A stretch of DNA of 64,000 nucleotides from NCBI GenBank assembly GCA_950295325.1, contig OX485803.1, positions 11,656,001 through 11,720,000 on the forward strand, read 5' to 3'. The translations under genes were made by a program, and so were the position numbers. The DNA is from Polytrichum commune (lineage: Eukaryota > Streptophyta > Polytrichopsida > Polytrichales > Polytrichaceae). Position 1 is the first letter of the stretch. Every line of letters starts with the position of its first letter. The notes beneath the pieces are model-generated. The model worked only from the letters and a program-made list of their open reading frames with translations. It was not told the origin of the DNA and ran no database searches. This document shows positions 32,730 through 44,300 of the stretch, piece by piece.

Positions 32730-33548
32730 CTACACGCGATCCCACCCACAACGTTCCATATGTTCCTGTTGAGCTATGAGTCGCGTATATATTCCTGAGA
32801 GTGGCCCAGAGAGACCGTACTTACACTTCACGCCAAGATGACAATTCTCCCCCCACGCGCCACAGTTCTCCCTGTCGCTCTCGTGGACGAATTTGCATTC
32901 TCCCTTGCAGCACAAGGTACCGAACTTGCACTGCTTTCCTGAAGTACCGCAGTTGTGCTTGTTGTTGGGCTTGCACTTGTCAAAGCACCAGTAGCTGTCG
33001 TAGTCGCACTTCTTCCCACATTGCCAACAGTTGAGGCTGTCATTCTTCAAGTTGGGAGCACCTTGAGTGGCAGCACTTCTGGCCCTTTTGCCGCAGAGGA
33101 CTTCTTGGAGCCGCATTGGGGCTTGTGCACTGGGGTCTTGTGGCTGCTCACGTTCTTGAACTTGCCAGTCTTGCAGACGGTGTTCTTGGGGCAGCACTTG
33201 CCACACCTGCCGCAATTCTTGTTGTTGCTGCTCAGGTTCACGCACCAATGGTTGCAGCAACCAGGCGTCTTTCACCACCGGTGGAACTTGTCGGCCGACT
33301 AGCAGGTCTTGGAACTGCTCGTCTGCCAACAACATGCGGCTGATTGACCCGGTAGTTGCCTCGTCGTCCCCGACGGTCACTCCTGTGTCGTCACCAGCTG
33401 CCTCGCTGGGGTAAAGTTGGGCATCATTCTCCTCGACTGCCACTCCAAGGTGCCAGGGGTAACACAAAAGACCTCCCGCTCCGATCCATGGCCTCTGATT
33501 GACGCCGGTCTGATCAGAAGTGCGACTGCGAGGAGACAAGAAATTCAA
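32730..33548 (-). pseudogene. STIG1-like third copy, frame-scrambled
   Basis: The nucleotide sequence follows the STIG1 genes of the arms, but the signal peptide is lost: the frame begins with MNFLSPRSRTSDQTG instead. A net 2-base deletion near 33312 throws the first Cys module out of frame, a 2-base insertion near 33097 restores it, and a further 1-base deletion and insertion pair (about 33090 and 33060) follows. The C-terminal module (NCWQCGKKC, CCKGECKFVHES, ENCGAWGENC) is in frame but has lost several Cys. The last residues are replaced by an unrelated 25-residue tail. The whole 272-codon frame stays open, because the alternative frame used in the middle (about 33100-33310) is also open in the intact genes. 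Without signal peptide and half its cysteines it is most likely a pseudogene. It reads on the same strand as the left-arm copy. Confidence 0.8.
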
Positions 33549-34433
33549 TTCCTTGCACCTACAGGTTCCAAAGTACCAAGAGAATTATGATGATCACGAG
33601 CACTCATATGCATGACTTGGGAGATGTTTATTGAGAAACCTGTGCATGCTTAATCATCTATTCGGAATAGGTTTCACCGTTACAGATCTCAAGGTTGTAT
33701 ATTGTTACATTTCCGTCCCCATATAAGTCAACCTCTACCAGGCTGGCAATTAACGCCTTCACCGAATGTGCACACTTCAGTAGTACTATAAAAACATTCG
33801 ATTGATCAGGTGCCACACACCTGCACTTGAATGCTTTCCGATAGTTTAGTGTCCCCTATTCAAATTCCTACGTGTGATCTGACTTGCAGAGAACACACAA
33901 CTACTTTAAGGGGAGGTAGAACCCCTTGGTCAGACCACATAAAAAGTACCAAAGAATCAAGTAATTAAAACCCCGTTGAAGAAAATCCACTAAGGAAAAC
34001 CCACTAACCCATCAAGTGACAAAGTAGCCAACTACCTACATACATTGTAGTTTTCAATTCCATGTGATTTTCATTCTAACATTCCTAAACCCCACAGGTA
34101 TTTCATGTCCATGTCTGTCACATCCTCTGACATACGCTATCTATCCATTATGATTTGTCAATTTTTCGTTGTTCCTTACATAATAACAGTGTCCTAGTTA
34201 AATGTCAATCCCATGCTCCATCGGAGATAGCTCTTGACCTAGTCATAAACATGAGCCTAGTCATAAACCGTTTGTAGTGTTTGAACTCAATGAGGGGTTG
34301 TATCATGCCAAACATATCCCTAAAATCCCCATGACTTCCAACCAAAGTCCATATGAGATGGACTATGACGGGGTTAGACACTCTCATTAACCGAAAGGTT
34401 GTCCACGGGGTTGTTCAAGCCCGTCCAGGCTTG
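33549..34433. other. Spacer of the STIG1 inverted repeat, inner part
   Basis: No gene recognised. The bases just upstream of the third STIG1-like copy show no clear match to the promoters in the two arms, so that copy probably lacks the arms' promoter. Confidence 0.45.
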
Positions 34434-34704
34434 TAGACCTTCCTCCGATGCTTGTGTGAGGTAGAATTTAGTTTTTGTTACTCGATTTGTTACTCGCAGT
34501 ATTATTTCTGCCATTTCTTCGAAGACTCCTTGGTCTACGTCGACTGGGGATGGTCCAGAGAAGTCAAATAGGTAAGCTGCATCCAATCACTTCTTTACAG
34601 TGCGATTGTTGAGTTTGTAATTGACGTCCGGTCCTTACTTACTTGTTCTTCTCCTCGCTTGCCCGGTTTGGGGTGAATGGGATCTGGGTGCCGTTGGGGC
34701 GTAT

Positions 34705-35052
34705 TGCTGCGCTAAATATGATATTCAGTGTCATGTGGTATTTTATGTCGCTATGGTAACTTTTGCGGATGAGACTTCTTATGAATGAGTGAACAAATAT
34801 TATCGTGGATGATGGATGAGCTATAGTCATGAAACTTGTGATGAAATATAGTCATGAATGATTGAAATTTGGATGAAAAATCACTTGGTATTTAACTGTA
34901 ATTGCAACACTGTAAAATCTCTAATCCCCCAAAAATTACAAGGAATGACAAATAAGGTTGGATTATCATTTAGTGTTGGCGACACTATGCGGTTTAGAAT
35001 TAGTATCGAGCAAGACAATTAGAATTGGTGACACTAAATATCATGTGTAGTG
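34705..35052. mobile_element. CACTA-like non-autonomous element, right-arm copy
   Basis: Mirror copy of 29717-30093. The GTGTAGTG terminus at 35045-35052 is intact, the other is decayed (TGCTGCGC). Indels near 34820-34860 separate it from the left-arm copy. Confidence 0.6.
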
Positions 35053-35138
35053 TACTTATTCGATGGAATCACTCGCTATTTGAACGAAGAAGATACACTA
35101 CCGATCATGGAAATACTAATCTTGGTCGAAGTTGCGGA

Positions 35139-35233
35139 AGTCTGATTCTTCTTCTTTTTTTTGAGACAGAAGGCCAACCGCCAACGCCAAGATCAAAAGG
35201 AACCAAAAAGGAAAACGCGCAGTCTGATTCTTC
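35139..35233 (-). mobile_element. 5'-truncated LINE tail insertion with 13-bp target duplication
   Basis: AGTCTGATTCTTC occurs at 35139-35151 and 35221-35233, enclosing 69 bases that read, on the minus strand, as GGTTGGCCTTCTGTCTC followed by an A-tail. The left arm has a single AGTCTGATTCTTC and no insert, so the insertion happened after the arms formed, or was lost from one arm by conversion. Confidence 0.9.
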
Positions 35234-35413
35234 AGCACACGAAAGCAGGTACCGACCTTGACGGACAGCAAGAATTCGGCATTGTACACGAGGTAAATCT
35301 GCCGCCGGAGGGTAGGTGAGTTTTGCAAAGAAAGGCCGAGGGTCAGGCCTTACAGCGATTCCCAAAGGCCAGATTTAGGCCCGGTTTGGTAATCTGGCCT
35401 TTGATATCAATTG

Positions 35414-35454
35414 GCCCGGTTGGCCTTCTGTCTCAAAAAAAACAAAAAAAAACA
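35414..35454 (+). mobile_element. Very short LINE tail insertion
   Basis: GGTTGGCCTTCTGTCTCA and an A/C tail are inserted between ATATCAATTG and AATTGTCACAGG. The left arm has the uninterrupted GATATCAATTGTCACAGG. The short repeated CAATTG or CAAATTG is the likely target duplication. Confidence 0.75.
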
Positions 35455-35603
35455 AATTGTCACAGGCGGGGGATTATAAGGACGCTGCCTATAGCTGCCT
35501 GCGCGGAATGACTAGGCGCCAATGCACGAAGGGAGGCTAAATTAATAATGACGTAGGGTAGAGCCTCCATCTTTCAAGCGAAATCTGATGACCCAGGTCC
35601 GGC

Positions 35604-35611
35604 CATATAAT
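35604..35611 (+). promoter_or_regulatory. TATA-like element of the right STIG1 copy
   Basis: CATATAAT lies 134 bases upstream of the ATG, within GGCCATATAATCCCTCCCG, conserved in both arms. TGACGT lies at 35549-35554 upstream. Transcription would start roughly 30 bases downstream. Confidence 0.55.
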
Positions 35612-35744
35612 CCCTCCCGACTGCGCAAACTTTAGAACTCGGTATCGTAGGCGCCCAGGTAGGCCTACCCAGCCATATGCAGTAGCGGCTGAGAGACTGA
35701 GACTCCTTGCAGCGTTCATCAGTCCAGACACCTCGTCGGACACT

Positions 35745-36524
35745 ATGGCGAAATCTGGTGTGTTGGTGCTGGCATTGTTGAGTGCCCTGCTCTTCTTGCA
35801 GGTTGCATTGGCAGTCGAGGAGACAGTACCTGTGGCATTTGCTGACGAGAGATCGGAATCGCTCTACGCAAGCGAGGCAGCTGCGGAGGAGACGGAGGTT
35901 GCAGATGTCCCCGACGTTACTGGAGATGAGACTACGATCGGCTCCGCTCGCATGTTGACGGAGACGAAGAGCAGCTCCAAGACCTGCAAGTCGGCCAGCA
36001 AGTGCCACCGGTGGTTCAAGAATGGCGGTTGCTGCAACCATTGGTGCGTGAACCTGAGCAGCAACAACAAGCACTGCGGCAGGTGTGGCAAGTGCTGCCC
36101 CAAGAACAGCGTCTGCAAGAGCGGCAAGTGCAAGAAAGTGAAGAGCCACAAGCCCCCTGTGCACAAGCCTCCAGTACACAAGCCCCCAGTGCACAAGCCC
36201 CAATGCGGGTCCAAGAAGTCCTGCGGCAAGGGGGGGCAGACGTGCTGCCACGGAAGGTGCTCCGACTTGAAGAACGACAGCCACAACTGCGGGCAATGCG
36301 GAAAGAAGTGCGGCAGTGGCAGCTTCTGCTGCAAGGGCAAGTGCAGGAGCAGCACCAACCAGAACTGCGGTAAGTGGGGAAAGAGGTGCCACTTCGGATC
36401 CGTGTGTTGCAAGGGAGAATGCAAGTTTGTCCACAAGAGCGACAGGGAGAACTGCGGAGCTTGCGGGAAGAAATGTCCTAAGGGCGTGAAGTGCAACATG
36501 GGCATGTGCGGATACGGCCACTAG
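35745..36524 (+). CDS. STIG1-like secreted cysteine-rich protein (right-arm copy)
   Basis: The predicted protein is identical to that of the left-arm gene (259 residues): signal peptide 1-23, acidic spacer, two Cys-rich Stig1 modules joined by a proline-rich VHKPP linker. The linker is encoded by near-identical 18-bp repeats (about 36148-36198). The ATG is the first in the leader after the TATA-like element. The 3' region is conserved too, with a likely polyadenylation signal AATAAA near 36867. Alternate-frame and opposite-strand open frames of 123, 213 and 315 codons overlap the gene; they follow from its codon composition and are not counted as genes. The two genes diverge outward from the spacer. 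Identical proteins and silent sites, set in diverged inner flanks, point to recent copying or gene conversion. Confidence 0.88.
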   Translation: MAKSGVLVLALLSALLFLQVALAVEETVPVAFADERSESLYASEAAAEETEVADVPDVTGDETTIGSARMLTETKSSSKTCKSASKCHRWFKNGGCCNHWCVNLSSNNKHCGRCGKCCPKNSVCKSGKCKKVKSHKPPVHKPPVHKPPVHKPQCGSKKSCGKGGQTCCHGRCSDLKNDSHNCGQCGKKCGSGSFCCKGKCRSSTNQNCGKWGKRCHFGSVCCKGECKFVHKSDRENCGACGKKCPKGVKCNMGMCGYGH

Positions 36525-37234
36525 ATGGACTATACGTCTGAAGCCAAAACTGTTTCACTGTGTCTAAGATTGGGTGATTTATTCTCTGGGAATTGCGTGC
36601 AACGGAATGTGGTGCCGACCGCAGCAGGATCGAGGTCGAGTGAATTTCGAAGCTCACGCATTATCGAGGCGCTCGCGTGTATGGTATGTAATCAAGATTG
36701 AATTATGGTTAGGACGTTGATAGTGTGCAACAATGCACCTGGCGACTGTGAATTGAATATGCAGAGTCTGAACACTCCTTGTGAGGTCAACTCAGTGCTC
36801 GGACTGTTCGGAATAATCATTCTTTGGTGCAATGGTGATTTATAAGTGCATCACCCTTGTTCCTTCAATAAAGCGAAAGCCTTTCCTGGTTGTCTCTGGG
36901 CCTGGCTTATCTTCGTCAGCAATCGCTTGGCTCACAGAAATAGATTCGGTCTGTTCTGTCGAAATATGATGTCTGAGAGCTCGATGAGTGCACGATAACA
37001 TATTTGTACCACTTGAGTAACGTGGTGGTGTTGTAAGATGCGACGTAGTTTGGTTTGATGCATGACATGGTCGGAGTGAAGATAACAAATGTTGTAACGG
37101 CTGAGAAGGAGAGATGATTCCACTGCTGTTCTCGTTTAAGAACGTTATTGCTCCCTCCCGCTTGACTTCAGCTTAGCCTAAAAGTTGGTTCCGAAAACAC
37201 GGACTTCAGACCATGGACGCTGACGCTATCTAGC

Positions 37235-37404
37235 TATGTAGTGACGGGCCTACTTTGCAAACGAGGGTGCATGGTTTAAAAATGGAGGTCTTAATCCTGG
37301 AGCACTGACTCTGCCATCCTATGTAGTCATGAGCCTTGTTTGCAAAGGAGGGAGCATGGTTTAAAGATGGAGGTTTTAATCCTGGAGCTCCGACCCTGCC
37401 ATCC
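37235..37404. repeat. 85-bp tandem duplication at the outer end of the right arm
   Basis: Units 37235-37319 and 37320-37404 each run from TATGTAGT to CTGCCATCC. They differ at a number of positions. The left arm has one unit. The unit is part of dispersed repeat R2. Confidence 0.88.
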
Positions 37405-37447
37405 GTTCCTCGACATGAACTAAGAATGGGGGACTTCTATAACTGTC

Positions 37448-40380
37448 GCCTCCGGGCTTTGAAAGGCTGTTCTGAGGGGTAGCCTTTGACGAATGATTTG
37501 AATGCCTATTTAGCATTTGCATGCACATTATGTAAGTACTGGGTAGTTCAATAATTCACCTTTTGGATGAACTTAGCGGTCACCTCTTTTCCTTTTGCTC
37601 ACTACGCCAACAACATTTGGTGATAACAATAGATTTGGGATAATGAGCATGAAAGGTTAATTCTCATCACTGCACTCTCTCCTTGAGAATATTGGGACCT
37701 ATACTGACTTCTCATAGCTTCACTCGTGAGAAGGTGGCAGACCCGAAATAAGTTCATAAAGTTGGGCCGGATTAGAGCTTAATGCAGGTGAATTGGGCCG
37801 GTGCTTTGGCCGTCCCCAACCCGTGTGTGAAGTGTGTGAAATGTAGGATTCTGCCCACCCTACATTACAGTGAGGGGTATTAGTGATGAAAAATCTTATT
37901 AGTAACATAACATTACTTAGGACCCACTGTATGTTCAGTGGGCTCTCGTAATATAACATTCGGATGTTCACAGTGGGTGCCCAGTAATGTTATAGAACCG
38001 GCGTTCTTACCTGCGATGTTTTAGTGCCGAACCTACATGGCACGTGACCTGTCTCACTTATTACTGTGGTATAAATCCACATAATGCGGGGCCTGATATT
38101 TACTGACCAGCTTTTGCGTAGGTAATAGTCCGCAAATTTCTAGTGATCTTATTGGCCCACCGTCGCTGCTAGCCAGTTTTAGCTAATGTTGCCATTTCAA
38201 GGCCCCGTTAAATCACAACGTGACTCCCCTAACATCCTGCAAATGTCTCCGGCCACCGACCTCCCTGCTTTGCGGTGGGGTCCTCGTTGAGTTTGTGACG
38301 TCTTCGGTGGCTCCGCTAGAAATCAAGCCTGTTCATAACTCTTCCAGGTAATTTTTGTCATATTAGAAAATGTCTGCAATGTAGACACTTCTTTTCATGA
38401 TGCATTAAGTAGGATCTCATCAGGTCGTACGTCACACACGATCTGCCTTTTGTTGGAGCCTTCGTTCAGAAATTGAAGTCTTCCGCACTTCAAGTTGGGC
38501 GTCTCTGGATTCATCATTAGGTGCTCCAAATGCTCCAGACACAAAAGAACATGAGTGCAAGTGGTGGCGTTAAGAATTGCTTTCTCACATAGTTGCTGTG
38601 TAGCGAAATCCTGTGGGTGAGTGGAACTGTGGAGAATTTTGACCTCTTGACGTTTTTGAGATTTGGTTGTAAGTATAGTGCAAGCTTAGCATAAAAAAAT
38701 TGGTAACGAAAGAAAGTTGAGTTTAAGCGTTCGATGTGTACAAGCATTGGTTCTTGTGAACTTCGTTGTGTAGCGAAATCTAGTTAACGACAAGTGAGGG
38801 TGAGAACTTTCGATGTCTACCTAATAGTTCAAGCTATATCTAAAACTGTGGAACCACCATCGTGTCAACCGCACCTACCGTGTAGGTGCTGGATTTTGAG
38901 CAAGAAAAGCTGTCAAGGAAAATTGGAGGAAACTTTCAAGGCCTCCCCAATACCAGTTTTGGAGTTCATTCTGATTCGTATTGCCTTGATGGGAGCAGAG
39001 CAGATGTAAGATTCCCGTAAGGTTTCTGGTCCGCCTGCTGCGTGAGATTCAAGTCTCCTGATATTCAGCACCACCAGGACAGGACATAAATTTATATCAC
39101 CCATTCAGCTCATTCATTACAGAAATATCACCAGTAGTGTAAGCAATTCATTTTTACCAGGTTGCGCTGCAACGGTTTTCCAAATTGTGGATCCTCGTGT
39201 ATTGTTCTTCTTGTAATCATTCTCATCTTCTCCTCAGAACCTGCAACACAGGCCTCATTTATCCACTGCATCCTCAAGAACTTCACCACAACCTTCAGGA
39301 AGTGAGTATCAGTCACAATTTATATAAGTTGTGCAATTTGTGTGCTTATTAACTCCCGATGCTACGGCTTCAAAGCATGTCGTAATTTGTCAGTGGCTTT
39401 CATGTATTAGTGTACACACGAGCAGGCATATGGAAGGCTCCAAGAGCATAAAAAGGATAGAAATGAACAGGAGATTAAGCAGAATAAAGCTTGACAGAGA
39501 GTGAATTCACGATGTGAGCATGTAAACTTTTGATTGTTCGGGAGCATTTGGTGGTATTTGTGGCACAAGCAGGCATCGATCTCTGAAGGTTGATGATATG
39601 GAATTCTCAGCCAAGCTCACACCGCCGTCATCTTCAACTCCCCTTCAACTGCGCTCGAGTTGCTGAGCTATGGGGAGTCCAGTGTCCTTGTCTCCACCCA
39701 ATTCAGACCCAACATTTCTAAAATGCCTCCTAAAAGTTGCAAGCCTCATCACCAGGCTATTCCATGCACTTCAAAACCATGAGTCACAAAACGGGTCGAG
39801 TCCCACGGATCGATATGGCCCGATAGCTAGTTTGCAATGTTGACAGTTCCCACATGGGCAATGATCTATGTAGGCAAAACTGGCACGGAGATTAAGACCG
39901 TGGAAATGAGGTTCACATTCATAATTTGGGCTTTGACAGAATTGGAAGGGCAAGACTGTTGCCAAGCGCACAGGGGGCGATAGCGGCTTCCACAAAAAAC
40001 TTATCCAAAGTACTAGCGGAATCTTATGGATCCACGTTTCTACTTTCAAATGGCTTCAGAGTAGAAAAAGGAACGGTGAAATCCTTGGGCTATATGTTTG
40101 TGTGCAGCTCCCATGTGTGTGCATCTCTCACGGCATCAGCAGCATCTACGACTACAGTGACGAACTTTATCCCCGCCACGGCGATATCCCACCGGCCGTA
40201 TCAGGCCGGGGATTCGTGGCACTCAAGTAAAATCATCCGGTAACAAAAATTGGATGAATCCATCAAGAAGCTTGGATGGAGCTTACTTTAGTGAAACACC
40301 TATGAGTTGGCACGTAAGACCCCCTTGTTCTCTCATAGCTATTATGAACTACTAGCTATTTTGTAAATATCAATTAGTTA
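37448..40380. other. No recognised gene; contains one inverted repeat
   Basis: An imperfect inverted repeat lies at 37906-37994 (ATAACATTACTTAGGACCCA against TGGGTGCCCAGTAATGTTAT), with a nested CCCACTG/CAGTGGG hairpin. Frames at 38517-39316 and 39771-40243 have somewhat higher G+C and could be decayed exons, but no family was recognised. Confidence 0.45.
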
Positions 40381-40385
40381 GCAAA

Positions 40386-40530
40386 GGGCCATGATGTGGC
40401 TTTGGATGCTCTAAGCCTAATTTCTAACCCCTCATGAGTTGTCACCAAGGCCATGATGTGGCTTTGGATGCTCTAATCCTATTTTCTATAACCCCTCATG
40501 AGTTGTCACCAAGGCCATGATGTGGCTTGG
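40386..40530. repeat. Tandem repeat, ~63-bp unit, about 2.3 copies
   Basis: GGCCATGATGTGGCTTTGGA recurs at 40387, 40449 and (partly) 40513, separated by TCTA...CCCCTCATGAGTTGTCACCA. There is no coding. Confidence 0.88.
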
Positions 40531-40739
40531 ATTCCACGTGGTTATATTGATAAATATTGCAAGTTGTCAATGTGTGCAATATTTGGTAAGTGGTTATGAC
40601 GTGTTGTCATAGTCATTTTTTTAATTTCTTTCACAACTCTTTTATTTTGCACGGGTGTAATTGCTTACACATTTGCAAAATTCAAAACTAAGACATATCA
40701 TTTTATGATAAATTGGTTAACTATAAAAATCAGTTCAAA

Positions 40740-41480
40740 ATAATAACTATTGTCATTTCTCTATTATCTAAGTATATATATGTTGAGATAAATATAATAT
40801 AATTTATTTGAAGAGATATAATATACATCATATTATTTTAGAGATAATATCATATGTGATGATGATAAAGCATTACAGTACATCGGATAGACTATAATCA
40901 GAACTTAGGATTTTCTGAGTATACCCCATCTATAATGTTATCCCACAAGTCTAATTCCAATTAAAATAATATTTATTTGCACATTATATTATATTATCTT
41001 AAAGATCATATTTATCTTTATATATATCATTTTTTGGGATATATTATATACTTTATCTTCATCATTTCACTTTGGTCGTTTTATGAACATTACACTCATT
41101 TATGATTTTTGTATTTTATACCTTATCTTAATTTTATTACAAAAATCATCATCTCAACTCCTTTTAGTTATAATAGATCATGCAATATATTTTTGGATGT
41201 CTTTAGATACCTTATCTTGTAATTTGTATCTTTATGATTAATTTTATATATTGTGTAACTTATTTTTTAAAATATTTTGCGACCACCACAAATAGATTAA
41301 TAATAAATATATTACAAATTGACCCACAATAATCATATTTTGTTAATTTTTATATGATTTTTTATTCATTTATTATATATTCCCTATCTTACAACCCATC
41401 AAACATATCCAATTAAAATTTACTTAAATAATATAGTACAAGGTTATTTATTTCTAGACTATAGTTTATCTTGAGCAATT
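40740..41480. repeat. AT-rich block sharing the GATAAGGTAT-type motif with the MULE unit
   Basis: No gene. It contains ATACCTTATCTT twice (about 41118 and 41207), GGATAGACTATAATC (about 40884), CCCTATCTTACAACCCATC (about 41381) and CTAGACTATAGTTTATCTTG (about 41455). The segment TTCCCTATCTTAYAACYCAT is repeated at about 44350. It is probably a non-autonomous relative, or detached end, of the element at 44-49.7 kb. Confidence 0.5.
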
Positions 41481-41759
41481 GATGAGCACAAGAATTTGCA
41501 CCTGTAATCATGAATATTATATTTGTGTGTGCTTCAAACTTTACGAAGAAAGTCGTTATAGGCTTGATTTGGATTTGCTAGCAACCTTGAACTGGTCGCG
41601 TGTTTTATACCATAGGAGAGGTGGGCTAGCAGAAAAATTAAACAATTAAGACCAATGTACATTAGTGCCAGTAATAGATCAAGTTGCAATAGGTACCCTA
41701 CAAACTAATCATCCCAAGAGTATTTTTTGTTTATATAAATAACCTTTGTGAAAATGAAA

Positions 41760-42060
41760 TGATGTTGTTTTTAAAATCCAAGAAGCGAATGGCTTATGGC
41801 ATTAGGTGTACATCAAGATGGTGTCAAAAAAACTAATTTCCTAGAGTAATAAAGTGTAGCGGCATTTGTTAGATCTAATAATGTATCATGGAAGAGGCAC
41901 CATGTTGTATCAATTCAATGGTCTGATTGGAATTGACACTTGAGACAACTTAGTCTAACATTATGAAATAGGAAAATTAATCTATCTCTAATGGAGTTGT
42001 AGCAGGGACACTCCAACACAAAATATGTTTCATTGTCAACTGCATTTGGGAGACATAATT
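41760..42060 (-). repeat. Dispersed repeat R4, copy 2
   Basis: Direct copy of the repeat at 30540-30860, with several indels. It includes TACATCAAGATGGTGTCAAA and GGGACACTCCAACACAAA. Confidence 0.5.
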
Positions 42061-42234
42061 AACATATTCATGTTGTAACCTTAGAAATTGTAATAGAGAA
42101 CAATATTATCAAGCATCGTTCACATCAACAATTCACATTCACAAAATATCACAATTTATGAACGAGATGATTATGATGATGACAACACACAAAAACCTCT
42201 AAAGTATATGTGTCTAATTCTAACATGACAATAA

Positions 42235-42565
42235 TTTGGACACCTATATTTGAGTGGTATGTGGTTGGGCATGGATGAAAAAATTAACTCCAAAAATACT
42301 TGTCTTTAAAAAGGATCGTGACTATGTGCTTTAATAAATAATGTTATCATTTCTTGTGTCAATACTCAACAAATTGGTGGGGAGGATGACTATATTTGAC
42401 CATTTAAGGAGAACAATAATCTTCACTTTGAAGTTGAACAAGATATTCATATGAGCTCCAAAGAATCACGAGAAGATAGACTTCAACCTCGATTTAGATT
42501 TGCTAACCATCTCGTACTAATTATGTGTTTCATATCCTAAAATACACATGCTTGTTGGAAAACCA
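42235..42565. repeat. Dispersed repeat R3, copy 2
   Basis: Direct, diverged copy of 25255-25575. A C-run of about 13 lies a little further on at 42909-42921. Confidence 0.5.
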
Positions 42566-44300
42566 AGCCATCTACGTTAGGGCCGTTTCACATATGGTCC
42601 CAAGTCCCATTCATATTAGCAAACCCCAACACGGATGCAAACTCCCAACTTGTGAGCCTTAAGTGTTGTCTTAAATATGGTTGAATATCATTGTAGTCAA
42701 ATCTTGATTATTTCATGTAAATATATTCACGGGATTTGGATGGAGAGTTGGGTCTAGTTTTTGGCTTGACCCAACTCGCAACACAAGTCCCAAGCCGTAC
42801 GTTGGTGTGAAGCCCAACGTTTCTGATCTCTTCCTCCAAGTGTAATTGAAGAGTGTTATGAGTCCTTACCTTTCGATTAACTTGTGTAAGGGCTGGAGTT
42901 CGGCTACTCCCCCCCCCCCCCGAATAATTCTTCTTTTGATTGCTCAATCTCATGTTTTAGTGTATGAAAACTTATTTATGTGAAGAAGATTTCTTGGAGG
43001 AAGCCGACCCTCACGTTGTTGACAAGCGTGTAGCAATCACACCGTGGTTGTTGGGCGGAGAAGAGTGGTAGTCTAGGAAAATATGGAATGAACCTACCAG
43101 ACATGAAGCATTAATGTGGATCGAATTGGATTTAATCTTACCACGAGAATCAGAGCAATTCTTGTTTGAGAGATTCTAATCAGGATTAATTCTCCCGTGA
43201 GTAAGTAGATATTCTAAAAATCATTCGCCATGGCCATCATCTCTCGAGAATGTGAAGAGGCAGAGGAGGTGGAGCGTCGAAGTGAGAAAGGTGAGTCATG
43301 GAGAGGACGAGGCGAGTGCACCTTATCCCATATCGTTTGGGGGAAGGCTCAAGGGCAAGCATATAAGGAGGAGTGGCTAGCACCTCATTCGAGAACATGA
43401 CATTGACTTGGAACTGGTTATTTGGTTACTTCTTACTAAGACTATGGCCCACTCTGGTAAGAGAGGTTACTTGAGACTATGGCTGGACATTGAGACTATG
43501 GTCATGCCTAACTAGACTATGGTCCTAGGGAGTAGACTCTACGCTTAGGCCAGTTCGCTTAGCTCGGTTCCCGTTACTTGTAACTAGACTTTTGCAAGTT
43601 GTAATAATTAATTTTAATACACTCAATTCAATTTGATGGCGTTAAGTCTAAAAGGACTAAAGAAGCAATTCATGTTTGTGATATTGAGTTTAATTCATTA
43701 ATCTATTTGCATAAAGGTAAGAGTGTCATGTGTGTTTGACCTATCTCCTAACCTGTGGTATGGCCTATGGTCCCTGGATATTTAATTGAAGAGACTATGG
43801 ATCCAACCAAGGTGCCTTGACCTTGGAGTTTGTTGTCCTAAATTCACCTTAATTCCCTTGTGATCTATCAATTAACTTCATGGTGATCTCTAGATGTAAC
43901 ACATAACCCTGTGCGGTTTTCTTAATTGGAACCCAATCTAAAATCCTATCTACACATCTCATGTGACTTTGGGACTTAGGACTTGGAACCTGTCCGAACC
44001 GGCCCTTAGATAGAAAATAGTTTTCCAAACAAGGAGGAAAAACAACAATTAAACTTTAAACAACTACATGATATTTAATTATATAATGATATACTAATGT
44101 TCAACTTTAAGCATTATATTATAATTATTATCATTTTAGAACCTTACTAATTTGGGATTTATGTTTTTTTCCAACGTATAACCTTAATGTTTTTTATGGT
44201 CTAGGGTTTAGGTTTGGATTTAAGTTGGGTCAAACTTAAAATTTGAAGGACCTACATGACCATTTGATGAACCACCATATTGGACTAACAATAGATACAT
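42566..44300. other. No recognised gene
   Basis: The part 43000-43600 contains short repeats of GAGACTATGG or AGACTATGG (at least six copies between 43438 and 43795) and a TATAAGGAG box-like site near 43357. An LTR of unknown type is possible, but I found no paired copy or primer-binding site. Confidence 0.4.

Larger units (their letters stand above)
34434..37447. repeat. Right arm of the large STIG1 inverted repeat
   Basis: Reverse complement of 27521-30364. It is about 170 bases longer because of two LINE-tail insertions (35152-35220 and about 35414-35454) and an 85-bp tandem duplication (37235-37404), none of which is in the left arm. Confidence 0.92.

Noticed and set aside
43000-43700. 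Possible copia-type LTR with TATAAGG box
   Set aside because: No second copy, no TG...CA borders with duplication and no primer-binding site found.
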